Below the pieces are notes generated by a model that worked only from the letters and a program-made list of their open reading frames with translations, did no database searches and was not told the DNA's origin. Positions 13,601-25,814 of a DNA stretch of 64,000 bases are shown one piece after another (position 1 is the first letter of the stretch; every line of letters begins with the position of its first letter). Both the position numbers and the translations under genes were made by a program. The stretch is from contig AP031352.1 in NCBI GenBank assembly GCA_037833965.1, positions 15,604,501-15,668,500 on the forward strand. Reading direction: 5' to 3'. The DNA is from Marchantia polymorpha subsp. ruderalis (taxonomy: Eukaryota > Streptophyta > Marchantiopsida > Marchantiales > Marchantiaceae).

Positions 13601-13855
13601 AATTTCGCCATCTTTCAGAACGGAATCCACACCGGGAGATTTCCTACCTGTTGCTTCGGCAGATCTAGACTCCCATTCCACTCCGTGCGCATCAGAAGCG
13701 GCAATGAAGCCTGCAGGAATATTGGCAGAGGGACTCTCTTCCCCGCTCAGCTGAGTTTGGAGCGGGGGGTCTTGTCGAAACTTTCTCTTGTTCCGGCTGC
13801 ATTTTGCTTTCTCTCGACCAGCAGCACTGGCCATTTCGGGAGGAAAGCTTCTCAT
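10656..13855 (-). CDS. RF298-like: RING-HC E3 ubiquitin ligase, RF298/RF4/MIP1 family
   Basis: A two-exon gene: exon 1 is 13855-11360, the 155-nt intron is 11359-11205 (GTATCT donor, CTAG acceptor, phase 0), and exon 2 is 11204-10656. It encodes 1,014 residues from ATG 13855, or 1,007 from ATG 13834, which has the better context (A at -3, G at +4). Features in order: basic NKRKFR motif typical of the family's N terminus (about 20-32); acidic stretch then a UBA-like helical region (about 158-218); the signature LREVRP...GDAMWCLLMCD (about 248-275); long Ser/Thr-rich linker; coiled coil (about 650-930); C-terminal RING at 960-999 with C3HC4 ligands CVMC, CAH, CIKC, CPSC. The protein should recruit E2-ubiquitin; targets in this family are poorly known. 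The linker makes it longer than Arabidopsis RF298 (about 800 residues). The frame stays open upstream to 14191, but that part is GC-rich, low complexity and unlike family N termini, so I treat it as leader. Confidence 0.9.
11205..11359 (-). other. Intron of the RING E3 ligase gene
   Basis: A GT...AG intron of 155 nt. It joins ...QQQAE to VRWRQEE in phase 0, so the coiled coil runs on without a break. Read-through would end within about 17 codons, which supports removal. Confidence 0.88.
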
Positions 13856-15700
13856 GGCCGTCGTTCCAAGCCTCGCCTCCGACACCTTCGCCTGGCACGA
13901 ATTTCCGCTAGCACGTCCAGAACCCGAACAAAGAGTTACTCGGCGCACACAGGGAATGATATCGAGAGAATTGGCTCGCCAGAGCAGCAATTCCGCTTCG
14001 AACGACAATTGGAGTGAAGATTCGGAGACCAAATGGCCGCAATCGACCTCGACCGGACCCGAATTACTCGTGGGACCAGCCTCCGGAGAGGCAACACGGA
14101 CCGACTGCTTCGTTGCACGCGAGAACGAACGCTGCACAAATTCGCCGCGCGGCGGAGGACAGAACCAGATCAGAATCCTGCCAAACAACAACTAAAACAT
14201 CAGCGAAGACGAATGCCTCGGCTGCTCTGCGGAATCGAGCCTGGGCGCGCCTCGCTCGTCCGCGAAGATGCGCGGGGGATTCAGCTCACGAGCACCCCAA
14301 TCCGAAGCCGAAGCCGAAGCCGGCGCCCGGCGCAGCTGCTCCCGAGGAAATTAGACGGGCCCAACCGATCGTCCGCAAAGAGCGAAACGCAGCCCAAAAC
14401 AAAAACAAAAAACACCGCAAAGCCCAGCCTCCAAACTCGGCCTGGCTCCGCTCCGCTTCTCGCTCGCCCCTCCCCTGCCTGCTTCGCCGATCACACGATC
14501 GAGCTCTACCCCACACGCCCCAGCCAACCAACCCACCAGCCAACAAGCCAGCCAGCCACAGTCCCCACCCCCCACCGCAACTAGTCGACGGACGACGAAA
14601 AGGTCCAGCCTCAGCCAATCGAGCCGATGAGCTCCTCTCTCTCCCCTCTCTCGCCTCCTCCACCGAGCCCCGTCTACTTGCGTCTCCTGCACCGGCCCGC
14701 CTTCGCTGCTGCTGCTGCTGCTGCTGCCATCGGACGCACAAGAGAAGGGCCAATTCATGTCGCCCTCCGCCCGCTCTTTTCGGGCGGACGAGGCGCAGCG
14801 GCATTTCCACCGAGTCCCGGCGGGAGCCGGTCGGCCGGTGAAGTGCGACTCGACATTCACTCATGATCCTTATCTGCAGCGCGGTTTCCCGACCCGAGGC
14901 CCGGGTGAGCCCTTCGGGAGGCCCATTTTGCGTGCTCGCTCTGCGCGCGACGCGTGGCTTGCCCGGCGTGTTTCCACGCTCCGGCGCTTTCGGTTTCTAT
15001 TCGCCCGCCCGCGGAAACTGGGACCCGGCTGCTCGCTCGGCTCTCGCAGCGCCACATTTTCGGATTTTAGGCCGCGGCCGAATAGTTTCGCGGAGCCTTA
15101 TCAACTTCTCGCCCGCTCGCTGGCTCATCAGTTGACCGGGGCGAACTGCAGCTTCTGGTGCTAGGGCTCCTTCCTCCCCCGGCTACAGGAATCCCGAGAA
15201 TGTGATTATCTATTCAGCTCGGATTGGCTCGCGTTCCGACACGTGTCCCGTGTTGGACATGTCTTACGCCACGCGCTCTCCAGGCTCGCGCTGCGCTGCG
15301 CTTCGAAAGCTGAATCTCGCCATCTTCGTCTTCTTCGTCCGGTCGCTGACGCGATCCCCCATCGCCTCGCCCTCGGCGAGCAAAAGCCGAGGAGTGGCCT
15401 TGCATGGAATGAAAAGGATGGCTTCTGACTGCGCTGCGCTTTGCTTCAACCCTAGATGCGAGACACTCGCGCTCCTGATGGAAAATCTCGAAACATCGGT
15501 GAATTTGGTAGGAGGACAAACCGGCGCCGAGGGTCGTGACTTACGTACATCAAGACCTCGAAGCCCATGCTGTATCTTTTCCTTCGCGGATCATTCGTAC
15601 GTCGCGGACTAGTGGAGGTCGTGTACAATAAGTGAGTGAGGTGCGCTCTTCGAGTTTGTATTTGCTTGTGAGGGTCAAAAATCATCCCTTGACGCGAAAT
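13856..15700 (-). promoter_or_regulatory. GC/CpG-rich leader and promoter block of the RING ligase gene
   Basis: This is the most GC- and CpG-rich stretch of the window and abuts the start of the minus-strand RING ligase. It holds a (GCT)n run at about 14705-14727 and three and a half CCGAAG repeats at 14302-14322. Long open frames on both strands here have low-complexity Arg/Ser/Pro/Ala content, as expected of GC-rich DNA, and match no family. It probably contains the 5' leader, transcription start and a CpG-island-like promoter. No clear TATA box was chosen. A divergent plus-strand transcript is possible but unsupported. Confidence 0.55.
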
Positions 15701-16972
15701 TTCACTGCTCGTTGAAGTTTTCCTAATCATTAGAGGAAAGTGCGTTCTGGTCTCCGCGCATCATCATGAGCACAGGGAACCACGTTATGAAGATTTTCCT
15801 TTCCATGTGTACAAATGTGGGATATTCTCATCCATTCAGGTGGATGTGAGGAGTGGTTATTTGTTTATTATTGGATCGTCAGCGAAGAAAAAGTTCCATG
15901 CTGCACTTCACTGAGGCCAAGACTTTCCACCTGCTCATCAAGAACATTCCAGTGCATTCTGCGCTCTGCTTGCTACTTTTGAATTTTCCTACTTTGCGAA
16001 TTAATCACTGGTCTGCCCAACTTCTCAACAAGAGTACAGAACCATGTCGATGAGAATCGACCAGTCTGACTATCACAAATAATAAAAATTAAGCTGAAAT
16101 AGAATTTTATACGACCCCTCGGAAAAAATCTCATTTTCTGTTCTTTGGTCGATACTATCAACTGCAAATCTTATTTCGACAGCTTTTCCCGAAACATGGA
16201 TCCACTTTACACCGTATAGAGCGGCGGACAAAGTAGGTGAAAGCATATCCTCTTGGCTCCAAATTGCGCAACCATGAGGTATATGAAACCAACCTTAATC
16301 GTCAAGAATACTAAGACTAGAGAGCTAATAGCTAAATTGAAGCATTTGCTATGAGTACTGTCCAATCATGACCAATACACGAGGACGCAATCTCTAATTC
16401 ATTTTTGTTAAAAAAAGAAGATCAAGCCCTTCTAGATCGAATTCCGTATTGGGATATTCCAAATCTGTTTTCACATCCACTGTACCTGATACGTTTGCCA
16501 TACGTACACCACGAAGAATCGTCCGTAGATCGTAGGCATGATATTCAGATTTTGCAATGTGACGCAATTTCCCACATGTACTTTGAATAGTCCATTGTAG
16601 GGAACCATACATAGACGTTAATTGCCTGATTGTTGAATGCTCTCCGAGGAATGTTCTATAAAGGATATCAAATGCATCTTTGTAAATACAATGGTAAGTT
16701 ATAAAGGTTTTATATTCAGCGGGTGGAGTATTCTCCTAAACTACGAGACTAGAAACTTAGTTTATTGAACCTTTGAAGCTATTATAAAAAATTTCATGAA
16801 GTCAAAGCTTAAAATAGCAAGGCTCTCTAATGAGACAATTTAATATTATATATATTGTATACAAATATATCTTAAAATCTGTTGCAAAAATTAACAGAGA
16901 TCTCATTTCACAAACTATGGAAGACACGAGTCTTACCTCAGTCATGACATCAACACTTCTCACCAAATACCT
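15701..16972. other. Spacer between promoter block and tRNA gene
   Basis: Base composition falls gradually from GC-rich to AT-rich. Only short frames without family resemblance are present. No repeat or RNA gene was recognised. Confidence 0.55.
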
Positions 16973-17045
16973 TGGAGATGCGGGGTATCGATCCCCGTGC
17001 CTCTCACATGCTAAGCGAGCGCTCTACCATCTGAGCTACATCCCC
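16973..17045 (-). tRNA. tRNA-Ala (AGC)
   Basis: The reverse complement folds as a 73-nt cloverleaf. It has acceptor GGGGATG paired with CATCTCC (discriminator A), a D arm with the A-box TAGCTCAGATGG, an anticodon loop TTAGCAT with anticodon AGC (17010-17012), and a T stem CGGGG/CCCCG around loop ATCGATA. The acceptor has the G3-U70 pair that marks alanine tRNA, and the sequence is nearly the same as standard plant tRNA-Ala(AGC). The anticodon stem contains one G-U pair. CCA is not encoded and there is no intron. I see no T-run of four or more just downstream. Confidence 0.95.
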
Positions 17046-19677
17046 GGATGTGTAAATGTACTTCTAAACTACAATTTATTGAGTGGTCAATAGAAAAACA
17101 TATTTTCACAGATATATACTTAATAGATATAATTATTATTAAATAAAAATCAAGGCAGAAAAATTATATTGACTAATTTAATATATGAATTGATTTTCTA
17201 GAACGCAAAGACAAAAAGACAATATTCAGATGATACAGATGTAATATTACAGTAATTTTATAGTAGAAACTACATGATGTTCTAAAAAATTATCTGGAAA
17301 ATAATAAAACTATTTCTTATAACTTTGATAAAAAGCGTCAACTAATTGAACAGTTCAGATTTCTATATAATCAATCCATGTTCTAGATACTAACAGAAAG
17401 AAAATTCTCAAGTCTTAGAGATTGATCACTACTCTCATAATTTAGTAATTCTAAATTTCTGAGATCAGTGTTCGAATCATGAGTTTAAAGTATTCACACC
17501 AAAGTTGTATGTTACTACATTGAAATCATCATATCCATCATGTCTCTACTCAAACCAATTTATCTAGATCTTTCGTTTTGTTTATAAGCAGCTCCAGACT
17601 TTGATTCGATGATTTTGTAGATATGTTAACATCTTTTTACATTTAAGATTCAGCTTTGAATTGCTAAATCATCATATATTTAGTTGAAATGAAAGGACAA
17701 TTCTTTAATATTCCAGAAATAGAAATCCATAACTTTCACATTACAACGTGCATGTAATAACATAACATACACATATTTATCGATGATAAAAATCAATAAA
17801 AAATTGAAAATTGCTCAACAACCTCAATAATGATTTTTTTTGACGAGAAAATATTAACATTGATTACATTTTGAATATTTTGAAAAAACCATATGTATAG
17901 TTTGTTGATGCCAATACGATTTTGTGTAAGTTTGATTTTTTAATAATTCTATATCCTGTCTATTAAGAAGATTTTATCTTATTGTAGTCTTCCATTCTAT
18001 TTCTTCAACTCCTTTTCCTCGCCATTTCACCTTATAAAAATGGATAAAAAGAAGGCGCAAATGGAAAAATAAAATCCCCTCAACGCAACAAGATTTTGTA
18101 AACACAATCCGAAGATCTTGAGAGTTCAATGAAAAGAGTATTACGTTCAATTGAAGCTTCAAATGTAGAAGGATGCAATCACACAAGCAACAATGGACAT
18201 GCAATAGAAGCAAAAACAAAGTATACCAGTTATGTCGTGAATTGAAGCAAAGTACTATGCAATGAAGCATAACGTTGTTATAATACTTTTCTTCCTTGTT
18301 TCATCAAAACATATTAAAGTCAGATTTTCATTCACTCTAATACCATTTGTTGATACACAACTTAAATATTTATGACACAATATACAAAGCTCATACATAT
18401 TCAAAATACGTGATTCAACTCATTAAGATAGGTTCAGAAGAAGACGAAATATTTTACTTGAATTTTGCTGATATATATTGAAAGTTAAGATTAGATTATT
18501 CATATAAATACATGCTAATTAGAAAAACTAATCATGATTCAACTAGCTAGATTTAATCAAGATCTTACTAAACTTTCATCAAAATGTGCATGATCGATTC
18601 TTGTGACAATTTTGAAAATAAATATATATCATATATACCAACATTAAATAAACTAAAAACATACATATAATGATAATTACTTAGCATGATCATAAATTGC
18701 TTCAAAATTATTTTACAATATAATTAAGCTATTGATAGGATAACTTAAAAAATGTATTAGCAATGATTTTTTTTGGACATATTTTTCTATTAGCAAAAAC
18801 TTTAAAATATTCTCTCATAATTATAATCTTTTTATGTTTTATAATCTATATTTTGATAAAATTGTAAATCATACAATCACCTTCAACCAATGTTTGATGA
18901 CATGATGTTTGAAAAATTCTTAAAATTAAAATTTTAGAATATATATATGAAATGATAGAAAATTATAATTGAAAATATTTTCATTTCTTAAATAATTTAC
19001 ATGATCATTCATCAAATTTTGACTGAACATCACGAATCTAAGAACAAAATCATGTCTAATTTATAAGAACAAAAGATATGTTTAGCGTTTAATGATTTGA
19101 CAGTTTGCAAACAATACATACATCAATTTAGTCTAGTAAAAAGTATTCGTAAAATTATAAATCTGAAAGCAAATTAAAAAAAACCTAACGTAAAAAAATG
19201 TTAAATATGAAAAAAGCTATGTGTTTTAATATTTCAAAAAGATATATTTAGTAATATTTACTTCAATAACTTAAAAAATCATATAAGCAATTTTTTATGA
19301 AATCGTTTAAAAATTATATTATGCAATGATAAATTTAGTGTAACATGTTTTTATATTGTCAAATTTATAAGGTTATGAAAGTATTCTTGCTACATTCACT
19401 ATGCAACTGGTTCACATTATGATTTGAATTAAATTTTTAAAAGGAAAAGTCTTTTTTTTCTGTCCTTAATAACTTCAAAATATTTATAATCTTTTATTCA
19501 AGATGATAAGATTGATAAGCGATGATAAAATTATGTTACATATTTTTTACTATTATGATACATTTATTGTTATCTTTTTATATGAATTGTCTCTTATCTC
19601 AATCCATGTTGTCACAAAAGAAGAAACTGTTAAGTTTTAGAACAATATTGAATATCAAAATACTTCAATAAGAAAAT
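17046..19677. other. AT-rich intergenic stretch, no gene seen
   Basis: Very AT-rich DNA with only short chance frames, no recognised repeat boundaries, and no RNA gene. Probably old decayed intergenic or transposon sequence. Confidence 0.65.
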
Positions 19678-19897
19678 TGTTGAGGTTAACTCCTGTTAAG
19701 AAGAAACCTCAGGTGCTAATTATAATTAGCTAGGACAGTCATCTACACAAGGGTTAAATACCCGGCTTCTGCTGTACATGGGTTCAGTCTTGTGAGTAAA
19801 AGTGCAGCGTCTTCTCGGTGGACGTAGCCCTAGTTCCATGGTGAACCACGTTATGTCGTCTTGGTTGTGACTTGATTGTTAATGTTTTACTTCTACA
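19678..19897 (+). repeat. 5' LTR of the copia-type element
   Basis: 220 bp, TG...CA ended, followed at once by the primer binding site at 19900. Confidence 0.85.
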
Positions 19898-22129
19898 AAT
19901 GGTATTAGAGCGTGATAGTGTTTGATGATTGACAGTTTCTTTTTAATTTTTAATGATGTTTATGAAAGTGGTTTTCTCAGAGATTACAAAACTGAAAGTT
20001 TTTTCAGAGCTGTGGTTTTTTGCAACTCTGAAGGTTTTCTGATGACGCAAATTTTTAGTTTCAAGCTGAGTCCAATTCAAAATTGTGTATGTGATAGTTT
20101 TTTGAGCTTGCTCGAGGGTTTATATGACGTTTAAGAAATACCTCCACCTCAGCTCCACGAGTCATTGTTTGACTTTGGTTGATCCAAATTCTTTTGACTT
20201 GACTGTACTTGAATTGAACAATTTGTGATCTTGAGAACAAACAAAGGAGTTGAGCATAGAGAATTGTAGATCTCAAAACGTGTCTAGATGATGTTTATCA
20301 GAACTTTGTATCTTGACTTCTTTGATTTTGGTCCTCGTGATTCATCCTGATTTCCACCTTGCAAGAATGTTTTCAATTTTCACGCTAGCATTATTCGTAT
20401 GATTCTGGTAACAAAGAGATTGTTACCGGCCATTGAGCTCGCACTAACCAAGTCTCACAGTTTTTCCTTGCCCAGCAAAAATACCATCTATTTATCCCAC
20501 ATCTCCAACAAACAAACGTCTGAAACTTCCTTTGAGTTTTTGCAGGTTACGTGAATGCTTCGGTAAGTTTTTTGTGAGCATCATGAATCTAAAAGATTTG
20601 CGTTTTGTATGTAATAGTACGCAAGTGTAGAGTGAATTTTTTTGTCACAAGTTTTTACGAACTTCAATCAATCAAGTGGTAGGAAGGAAGTGTAGTTCAA
20701 GTTCAACGTACAATTGAACCAGAATCGGAAATTCAAAAGAGAGTAAAAACCATTGAGTGGGGAAGTTTGAAAGTGGTTCGTGTGATGTGCTATGTACACT
20801 ATACTCCTTGGGCTAGTGTAGCTACCAGGCAGCAGCAAATTCCATGTTGGGAAGCATAGAATTTGCGAAGTTCGAGTTGCGAAGTGAAAGAGTTGTAGTT
20901 CAGTTTGGTGTGTGTTAATTGTTAGTGAATCAGATTTTTCACTGGGCAGGTTTTAGATTTGAGTGAGGGGTGATAATGGAGTCATGCTGCTTGATTTGTG
21001 TTGTGGCAGTTTGAGCATGAATTTTGACAGTGATAGATTTTAATGACAGTTTTTTGTTTGTGACGAGGTTGAGTTTCTAAGTTTCTGATTTTGTCATAGA
21101 AGGATCTCAATATGAGATTGAGACCAAGTTTGACAGGTTTTATCTTCCAAAAAACTATGATAGTTTTCCAAGGCGAATTCGAGAGATCAAACTTTTTTAT
21201 GACAGTGGATTCTCGATTCGAGGGTTGAAAGTACGAGGCCATGTGAGAGACTGAGTCCAAGCTCGATACAACGTCATGGATCGAGATCGCATCGAACAGA
21301 CTTCCAGGGTGAATATGAGCGAGCAATTGCGAGAGCTGCCCGTGGTAATGATGTTGATGATGGTGTTCTTAAGTGAGCTACTGATGCTATTTGCTCCGTG
21401 GATGCCGAGCCGAGCACGGAAAATAGGGAAGGTACAAGCAGATAACGCTGTCGCCGACGAGGTTTCGGCTGGGTTGGCCTACGTTTTCCTCGAACACAAC
21501 TCGCATAAGATCGATCAGAGCGTCGAGCGAGCCGCAGGTCTAGCATAGACAGCACGAGTAGCAACCTTTTCCGATGACTCGGTGTTCTGCTTTCTCAAGC
21601 CAACATCAAAGATCTTTGTCAAGAAGTATCCAGCGAAGGTAGCACTATAAATGACGCTATCAGACGGACAAGAGCAGTTGCGCAGCCTCGGAGGAGGTCC
21701 AACGGAGACGCAGATGCGCGGAGTCGAGTGATGCGCATGTCACAAGGTAAGCGCACCGCCTGCTTGGTCCGCCCACATGGAGAGAAAAACTCGTGGCAGA
21801 TGCCACATGGATGATTGGCAAAGGAGTGCCGTCGCAGGTCGAATACATGCACCATCCCGGCACGTCTTCGAACGGCAAGGGCCGAGGAAAATTTACAGAT
21901 CCTTTCGGTTATGTTCGAACAAGCGAACGTGGTTAGCGGAGCTAACTACGCTAATGAGTAACCATGGTCGGCTTGACGCGGTAGACGAGTAATTGTGGTC
22001 AAGGAGTAACCACGGTAGGTGAAAAAACCACGGTACAAAGGTCCATTGTGGTTGACGTTAAACGTGGTTGGATAATCAATGTGGTCGAGGTCAAACGAGA
22101 TCAAGGTTAAATGTCGTTGGCAGGGCAAC

Positions 22130-22670
22130 ACAATCAACAAGTGAGAGTGACAGTGGTCATGTGCGACTGAAGTCGCGGATGATGAACGTTACAGTTGCGG
22201 ATGACGGTTGCCATGGGCGACGAAAGTCGCGGGTAACAAATATTGCAGTCATGGGCGACGGTGATCACGGACGATACAGTTGTGGGTGATGTTTGTCATG
22301 AGTAACTATGGTCACGGATGACCGTTGGTGCGGATGACGAATGGTAAGTTGTGAACAACTTTTTTGATCAATCGCAGACGCAGTAAGTCACGGCCGACTG
22401 TGAGTCGCGGGTGTAGTATGGCGTGGACGCAGTAAAGCGTGGATGTAGTAAGTCGCGGGCGACGATGAGTTGCGGGCGCAGTAAAGCATGGATGCGGTAA
22501 AGCATATGCGCAGTAAGTCACGGCCGACTGTGAGTCGCGGGTGTAGTAAGGCATGGATGCAGTAAGACGTGGACGACGATGAGTTGCGGGCGCAGTAAGA
22601 CATGAATGCGATAAAGCGTGGGCGATGGTCATAGTTAATCGCGGGTGTAGTAAGTCAGAGTGACGGTGAG
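22130..22670. repeat. Imperfect tandem-repeat array inside the copia-type element
   Basis: Short words such as CGCAGTAAGTC, GTCGCGGG and GACGATGAGTTGCGGG recur many times. A longer unit starting CAGTAAGTCACGGCCGACTG is repeated at 22381 and 22511, giving a higher-order period of 130 bp. The array is GC-rich, unlike the surrounding DNA. It codes for nothing recognisable. Confidence 0.75.
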
Positions 22671-23124
22671 TGGTGAGTGTCAAAAGAATTCTTGTCAAAA
22701 AGATTATCTTTCAATATGTCTAGCTCATTGAAAGAGGGGGAGAGTAGTCTTGTCATTTTAATGTGCATAGCTCGTTGAAATAGAGGAAGAGTGTACATGA
22801 TATTCATATTGACAAGTAAAAATTTGAGAGTTCAAAAGTGCACTAATTACTTAGTTTAGAAGAACATTCTTTAACTTGAGATGAGAGATTAAGAGGTTAA
22901 GAGTGCAATGTTGACTGAGATTTCTTAACACACGATTAAGGGGGAGATTGTTAGTTAACTCTGTATATTATTACTCTATCCTGTTATGGGTACCGTTTAA
23001 TTCTAGTTAACTATCGTTTAAAGAGGGACCTTATGGTAAGTTTCCGTCTAGAACTTCCCATGGAGTAATAATATAGGTGAGAGAGGTTACTGAATTTTAC
23101 TTTAACATGAGTTAAGGGGGAGAT

Positions 23125-23362
23125 TGTTGAGGTTAACTCCGGTTAATAAGTAACCTCAGGTGCTAACTATATTTAGCTAGAACGGTCATCTACACAAGGA
23201 TTAAATACCCGGCTTCTGCTATATATGGGTTCAGTCTTGTGAGTAAAAGTGCACCATGTTCTCGGTGGACGTAGCTCCGGATCCAGGGTGAACCACATTT
23301 TATCTTCTTGGTTGTGACTTGATTGTTAGTCTTTTCAATATTTTATAGGTTTTACTTCTAAA
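23125..23362 (+). repeat. 3' LTR of the copia-type element
   Basis: 238 bp, diverged from the left LTR and preceded by a polypurine tract. The 5-bp AAAAT duplication follows. Confidence 0.82.
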
Positions 23363-25814
23363 AAAATAAAAACAATTTTCATTAATTATGTGTGATAAAG
23401 TTATTTGAAAAATAATCACTTTGATGATTAAATAAATTTATCTACATATTTACTAACAAATTTTTTTTCTTAAAATTGTATACTATAGTTTTACAATAAA
23501 ATTTATATTTAAGATGGAATAAATGAGAAGCTCAACATCACCTACAACAAGGTGAATACTTTTCTGACAAATTATCTTCAACATAGAAATATGTTATTTT
23601 TTTTATCATTGACTTTATTTGGCAAGGTTGAATCTGAAAACATGGAATAACAAAAAAGCAAACAAATGATGGAAGAATAACATATAAATCAAGAAAAGAT
23701 CTTAAGTATTAGAGATCATGCCGAGTTGGAAGTATGTCAAAGCTCATTGTGTCAAAAACAGATTTTGGTGGCAAAGCAATTGAGACTTCTTGAGTTATAG
23801 ATTATATTGAGTTTTTTCATATAGTGTGTTATAAAAGAATCTATTTTAAAATATCACTTGAGTTTAACTTCTTTAATTTTGAGGATGATTAATCGATCAT
23901 GTCAAATTGATACTTCTTGATGTTTATATACAGTATATTGTGTGCAAATATCAAATAATATCTCTAACATGAGAAATAATATGATTTTTTTGGTACGTTA
24001 CATGCATATAGTTATTAATATAAAGTAGTTGATGGTATGTTTCAAGTCGCTATTGGGAAAATCATCGTTAAGGTACATAGGCACAAGAAATATGAGCTAA
24101 GTTATGTTATTTTTATCTTCAACTTGATTATTTATAAAAAATTTACTCAACGTTATAATCATTAGCTGTTGGCTTTATGAGCCTTTCTCAATCTCAACCT
24201 TTTATAAATTATGACTTCTTTATAAAGTCAGTATATTTACATGAGCTTTAGGATTTGATGTTTTAATACGTGTCATAAGAACATCATCCATATATAATTG
24301 CCACATAGTGATTTCTAAAAGGTAAATGCAATATATTATAAAATAATTCACAATGTGCATACAAATTTTTATCTGGTTACATAATTTTTAGCTAAACTTC
24401 AGGATTAGCTTTCATTTAAGATTTGATCTGATAAGTATCGATCTGAGTACACCAGGATTGGAGAACTCAGTTCAACTCAAAATTGAGTGAAACCATTGCC
24501 TCCTGTTGCTTGCAAGCTATTGATTGACAGTTCTGATTAGATGTCATAATACAAATAATGTCATTATGCAAACTTTACATCCACAGTCGTTTTGTTTTTT
24601 GAATATTGGAGTCTGAAGTTAACTGTTTAGGATACAATATATAAAATTTTCAAGTAGTTATCAATGTGATGCTTAAATATTTTTAAAGCATGACATCTAA
24701 AAAATGGGAAATTTTTTTTATCTTGCATGTAAAACATGCAACAATAATGACGTGATATTTCATTGTATTGATTGAATTTGTAACTTTTTTCATTAATCTT
24801 TAAAAATCTATTGATTTCAAAACTTTAGTCTTAATGATTGGATGTATTCATGATAACAAAAAACTCGTGACTATTTTTATCATATTATATCGTGATCATT
24901 ATATATTTTCATATTACACAATTAAAATATGTGTTGATTATTTTTCTGGTTGTAAGAAATGATTTCTTAATCAAACTTAGAATCTGATGAGATAATCACA
25001 TCATAATAATGTTGATCAATTAATATACCAGTGATCAATTTTGATGATATTTAAACATTTTTTCTTTGAAATTATTTTTTAGTTTTGCTTTTTTATATCA
25101 TATATATTTTTTAATTTCATGTGGTCAATATGAATTTTGATATTTAAAAATACATTTATTTGAAAATTTAATTTTTTCAAATATAAATAAAATAATATTA
25201 TAGTATATACCCTGTAATAAATTTCATTTAGTTCAAATACTTCGACGTTTGAAAAAGATGTACTCCAGCCTGTCATTTGTAGTCTCATTTGTAATAAGGA
25301 AAGAAACCCATGACTTGATGTTAAGTTTAAAGTTAGTACATAGCTTTCCAAGATGTCATAAAAGAAGTGGTGTTTGCGATGGGGCCTGAGGTTCAAGACC
25401 TTGCATTGATACACATCATTGTTGATGTTGGTTACATAGTACTTATACTTGTCTAAAATCATCAAATCAAGGTTTTATACATGTTGATTAACGATTCTAG
25501 ACGTCATATTGTTCATGAGTATGATCTCACTTCATTCAAATCAAGAGATTATTATCCATCTTCCTGGAAGGGTGGCAAGTGAGCTGGCAAGACCAAAGTT
25601 TTTCAAGTAAAAGAATATGCAATTTTGTCACCTCTTTGTTCCACAAGACTTTGAATTGCATACTGTAGGTGATAATTTAGACATGTTCAGGAGGCCAGAA
25701 ACTTATTGAAATGAATAACAACCGTATTGCAATCTCTAGCATGTTATGAAAAGTTTTAAGTAACTCGTTTCAAGGGTTCTATTAGAAAGCATTAGCCAAA
25801 ATTGCTAAAAAAAT
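23363..25814. other. AT-rich intergenic stretch, no gene seen
   Basis: Very AT-rich, with short chance frames only. No RNA gene or transposon part was recognised before the LINE 3' end at about 25.8 kb. Confidence 0.6.

Larger units (their letters stand above)
19678..23362 (+). mobile_element. Old non-autonomous Ty1/copia-type LTR element
   Basis: Direct terminal repeats beginning TGTTGAGGTTAACTCC lie at 19678-19897 and 23125-23362, flanked by a 5-bp target duplication AAAAT (19673-19677 and 23363-23367). A primer site TGGTATTAGAGC (19900-19911) resembles the initiator-Met tRNA site used by copia elements, and a polypurine tract AAGGGGGAGA precedes the right LTR. The interior carries no recognisable gag, integrase or reverse transcriptase. 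Instead it has a GC-rich section (21.2-22.7 kb) with imperfect tandem repeats. The LTRs differ at roughly one site in ten by eye, and the right one has a small insertion, so it is old. Best described as a fossil LARD/TRIM-like derivative that depended on partner elements. Confidence 0.85.

Noticed and set aside
14014-14866. Long plus-strand frames (up to 275 codons) opposite the RING ligase leader
   Set aside because: Low-complexity Arg/Pro/Ala-rich translations in CpG-rich DNA, overlapping open frames on both strands, and no family resemblance.
22130-22670. CRISPR-like array
   Set aside because: Repeats are irregular, have no constant spacer length, and lie inside a plant LTR element.
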